A DNA stretch of 64,000 nt from JAAXHB01 sp965221635 (GTDB lineage Bacteria > Actinomycetota > Acidimicrobiia > Acidimicrobiales > Aldehydirespiratoraceae), in assembly GCA_965221635.1 (NCBI GenBank), contig OZ244902.1:2046001-2110000 (forward strand), given 5' to 3'. Below the pieces are notes generated by a model that worked only from the letters and a program-made list of their open reading frames with translations, ran no database searches and was not told the origin of the DNA. Positions 62,197 through 64,000 of this stretch are shown piece after piece. How positions within the stretch are numbered: the first letter of the stretch is position 1; every line of letters starts with the position of its first letter. Both the position numbers and the translations under genes were made by a program.

Positions 62197-63245
62197 CAGG
62201 CGTCAGGTTCGTAACCGCACGGCACGACCCAGCGGGAGTTGTTCCATTCGATGCGGAAGCGTCCGTCTGGTTCACGAATCGCCCAGAATCCGTATTCCCA
62301 GGAATCGCTGAGAGTTGGTGCCTCAATGCACTCGTACACGCGGTACCAGTCCCATCCCCACAAGTCCCGATCAGGTCGGGGCACGATGTCCACGATGATG
62401 CCACGAATGCCCGTGGAGCCGTAGAACATATTACCCACCTCGAGCTCGATGGGGTAGGTCATCGCATCACCGGGCACGTTGTCGGGGTCGCTGTTGCGGT
62501 AGGTGTAATGATCCGGATCCGGTGGCAGCGGCCAAGCCCGGGGCTCGCCCACGGGTTCGGGGATCACTGCGCGGCAGTACCAGGTTGAGTAGTCCTCGCG
62601 CTGGTAGGACTCCAGCGTGCGCCCGCCGGAACAAGTGTCCTCTGGTTTTGGCGGTAACGGTTTCAACACAGGCTCAGGTTCCGGTGGTGGTGCCGGCTCG
62701 GGTGCCGGTTCGGTGGTCGGCGGCGGTGGTGGCTCCGGCGTCGGTTCCAGTGTGGTTGTTGGTGGCGGCTCAGGGACCGGTGCGGGTTCGGGGGCGTCTG
62801 TCGCTGCGGGTTCGGTTGGGGGTTCGTGGTCGTGGGTGGTGGCGTCGTGGAGCAGGGCGCGTTCTGCGGCTCGCTCCCGGGCTTGCTCGATAGCGGCCCG
62901 GGTAGCCAGTGCTTGTTCAACTAGTTCAGAGTGACTCGGGTCTTCTGGGTCGTCTGGGAATGTGACGGTCGTGGTGGTCACGGACACTGTGGTGCTGGTG
63001 GTGGGAGCAGCGGTCGAGGTTGGCGCAGCCGGGGGTGGTTGGGTGGTATCGGTCGGCTGAACAGTCGTGCCGGGGTCGCGTGCGGGTTGTGGTGGAAGTG
63101 TGATGACCGTCGGTGGTGTGGTGGCGGTGTCGTTGCTGTTGGTGGCGATGAGCGCGACAACGATCAGCCCCGCGGCTGCGAGCGCGAGTAGGAGCCAGAT
63201 GAAGCGCCTGGTGGCCGGTTGGAGGGTGCGGTGTTTGGTGATCAT
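62196..63245 (-). CDS. Cassette protein A7: membrane-anchored Pro-rich protein
   Basis: 349 residues, class II: NVPGDAMTYP and NMFYGSTGIR, but RDLWGWDWYRVYECIEAPT, so the Arg/Tyr pair of copies 1, 2 and 6 is combined with class II sites. The linker is Pro/Thr/Glu-rich and short. The leader lies at 63246-63290, with one GAACGGT and one GAACGCT word. Confidence 0.85.
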   Translation of the reverse strand: MITKHRTLQPATRRFIWLLLALAAAGLIVVALIATNSNDTATTPPTVITLPPQPARDPGTTVQPTDTTQPPPAAPTSTAAPTTSTTVSVTTTTVTFPDDPEDPSHSELVEQALATRAAIEQARERAAERALLHDATTHDHEPPTEPAATDAPEPAPVPEPPPTTTLEPTPEPPPPPTTEPAPEPAPPPEPEPVLKPLPPKPEDTCSGGRTLESYQREDYSTWYCRAVIPEPVGEPRAWPLPPDPDHYTYRNSDPDNVPGDAMTYPIELEVGNMFYGSTGIRGIIVDIVPRPDRDLWGWDWYRVYECIEAPTLSDSWEYGFWAIREPDGRFRIEWNNSRWVVPCGYEPDA

Positions 63246-63396
63246 GGCGACTCCGAACGGTGCCGTGCAAGAACGCTACTACACCCGCCAGGTGGTGTAG
63301 GGGTGCTGTGCCTTACGCGCGTGAGCGTGGATGACAGACGAACTGTGTGGTTCTCGCCGAGGCGGTGTTGGCCCGGGGGCCCGTCGTGTGGATCGG

Positions 63397-63981
63397 TTAT
63401 AGGCCCAATCCGGGGTCTTCGGCGAGTTCGGTGACACGGTGTTTTGATTTCAGTGCTTCCTTGACCATGGCCGACAAGTCGATCGCATCGCGGATCAGTT
63501 CTTTTCGGACGCTGGTGCGTAGCCCTGTGCGTTTGTTTGAGTGGGCGCTTGCTGCTAAGCCTGCGGGGCCGCGCAAGTCCCTAACCCTCCAAATCCTCTC
63601 ATCGCACAACAACTCTGGGTCGCCGGTCCACAACTCTGCGCCATCACGCATGGCCGTGGCCACCGCGACGCTGTCGGCTGTCGACATCCAATACGCAGAA
63701 CTGAGTATCAACACCGCTTCCCAAATGTCAGCATCAGGCTGGACCACATCGACCGACTCTGCCCACAATGCCCGAAGCCTGTGACGCGCCTGCAATCCAG
63801 CTCTGCGCACCATCTTCCTTCCCACCTCCATAGCATTCGTAGCACTGATGGCTGGCCGCGGGCCCTGATCTCGGGAAAGCAACGCCCCAACCATCGAATG
63901 TGCCGGTTCTTTCCCATCGAGGTACTCAATGATCGCCCAGGAGTCCAACACCACCCCTGGCTCATGATCACCGATAGACAT
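63397..63981 (-). CDS. PIN-domain ribonuclease, type a
   Basis: 194 residues, D13, E52 (NAMEVG), STADSV and LWTGDPELL. C-terminal 75 residues are nearly identical to the copy at 23995 (tail AEDPGLGL), whereas residues 35-100 are different. AAGG before the ATG. Its antitoxin partner would lie beyond the window edge. Confidence 0.85.
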   Translation of the reverse strand: MSIGDHEPGVVLDSWAIIEYLDGKEPAHSMVGALLSRDQGPRPAISATNAMEVGRKMVRRAGLQARHRLRALWAESVDVVQPDADIWEAVLILSSAYWMSTADSVAVATAMRDGAELWTGDPELLCDERIWRVRDLRGPAGLAASAHSNKRTGLRTSVRKELIRDAIDLSAMVKEALKSKHRVTELAEDPGLGL

Positions 63982-64000
63982 GATCGGAACCTTAGTGTAA

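Noticed and set aside
18249..63245. Diversity-generating retroelement as the source of the B variable island
   Set aside because: No reverse transcriptase, template repeat or adenine-biased substitution pattern is seen in the window; variable islands also change in length.
18249..63981. CRISPR array
   Set aside because: Repeats are gene-sized duplications or coding repeats; there is no short repeat with unique 30-40 bp spacers and no cas gene.
1..64000. tRNA or rRNA genes
   Set aside because: No cloverleaf-like segment with the conserved GTTCRA region or rRNA signature was noticed in the intergenic spaces; a proper covariance search was not possible.

Overview
The window is high-G+C DNA with actinobacterial gene content: an aroA-cmk-plsC/ispH block, then rimO-pgsA-cinA. 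It has a monoderm-type Tad pilus locus with no secretin gene, and an actinobacterial-style conjugation machine with SCO6880-like, VirB4-like and VirD4-like proteins. GTG starts and 1-4 nt stop/start overlaps are the rule. I think Actinomycetota is likely and Acidimicrobiia plausible, but the sequence alone does not fix the class.

Layout. 1-7949: housekeeping genes (aroA, cmk, plsC, ispH on the opposite strand, rimO, pgsA, cinA). 7972-9483: a lower-G+C DNA adenine methyltransferase fused to an HNH nuclease, probably acquired. 10033-18252: a tightly overlapped Tad/Flp pilus operon (SAF/CpaB-like, CpaE-like, TadA, TadB, TadC, three tiny pilin-like proteins, two TadE/F-like proteins, TadG-like, TadV prepilin peptidase). 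18249-40091: a cassette array. 40331-53412: a type IV secretion/conjugation-like cluster (LysM protein, lytic transglycosylase, three two-TM VirB2-like proteins, lipoprotein, VirB6-like, SCO6880-like, VirB4-like, VirD4-like) with no relaxase or integrase in view. 53549-63981: the cassette array resumes and runs off the window.

The unusual part is the array. Seven intact two-gene cassettes (called A-B here) and one deletion remnant lie on the minus strand. A is a single-pass membrane protein with a long Pro/Thr/Glu linker and a four-cysteine C-terminal domain. B is a secreted, cysteine-rich protein of about 550 residues. A and B overlap by 1-4 nt. Most of B is nearly identical between copies. 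Variation is concentrated in the C-terminal domain of A and in residues about 69-92 of B. The copies fall into two allele classes (1,2,3,6 versus 4,5,7) that are matched in A and B at several sites. Cassette 1 abuts the prepilin peptidase gene, and three distant cassettes carry degraded copies of the 3' end of that gene, so the array probably grew by duplication from the Tad locus.

Between cassettes lie PIN-domain nuclease genes, usually preceded by a small acidic protein with one to three copies of an E-A-R-Q-W-L helix motif. These look like toxin-antitoxin pairs. An ImmA/IrrE-HTH plus DUF4411 pair and an IS3-family element are also inserted. My working model (inference) is a family of secreted protein/membrane partner pairs, linked evolutionarily to the Tad pilus, diversified at a paired interface and homogenised elsewhere by recombination, with PIN modules duplicated alongside. 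Function is unknown; surface recognition, adhesion or mating specificity are candidates.
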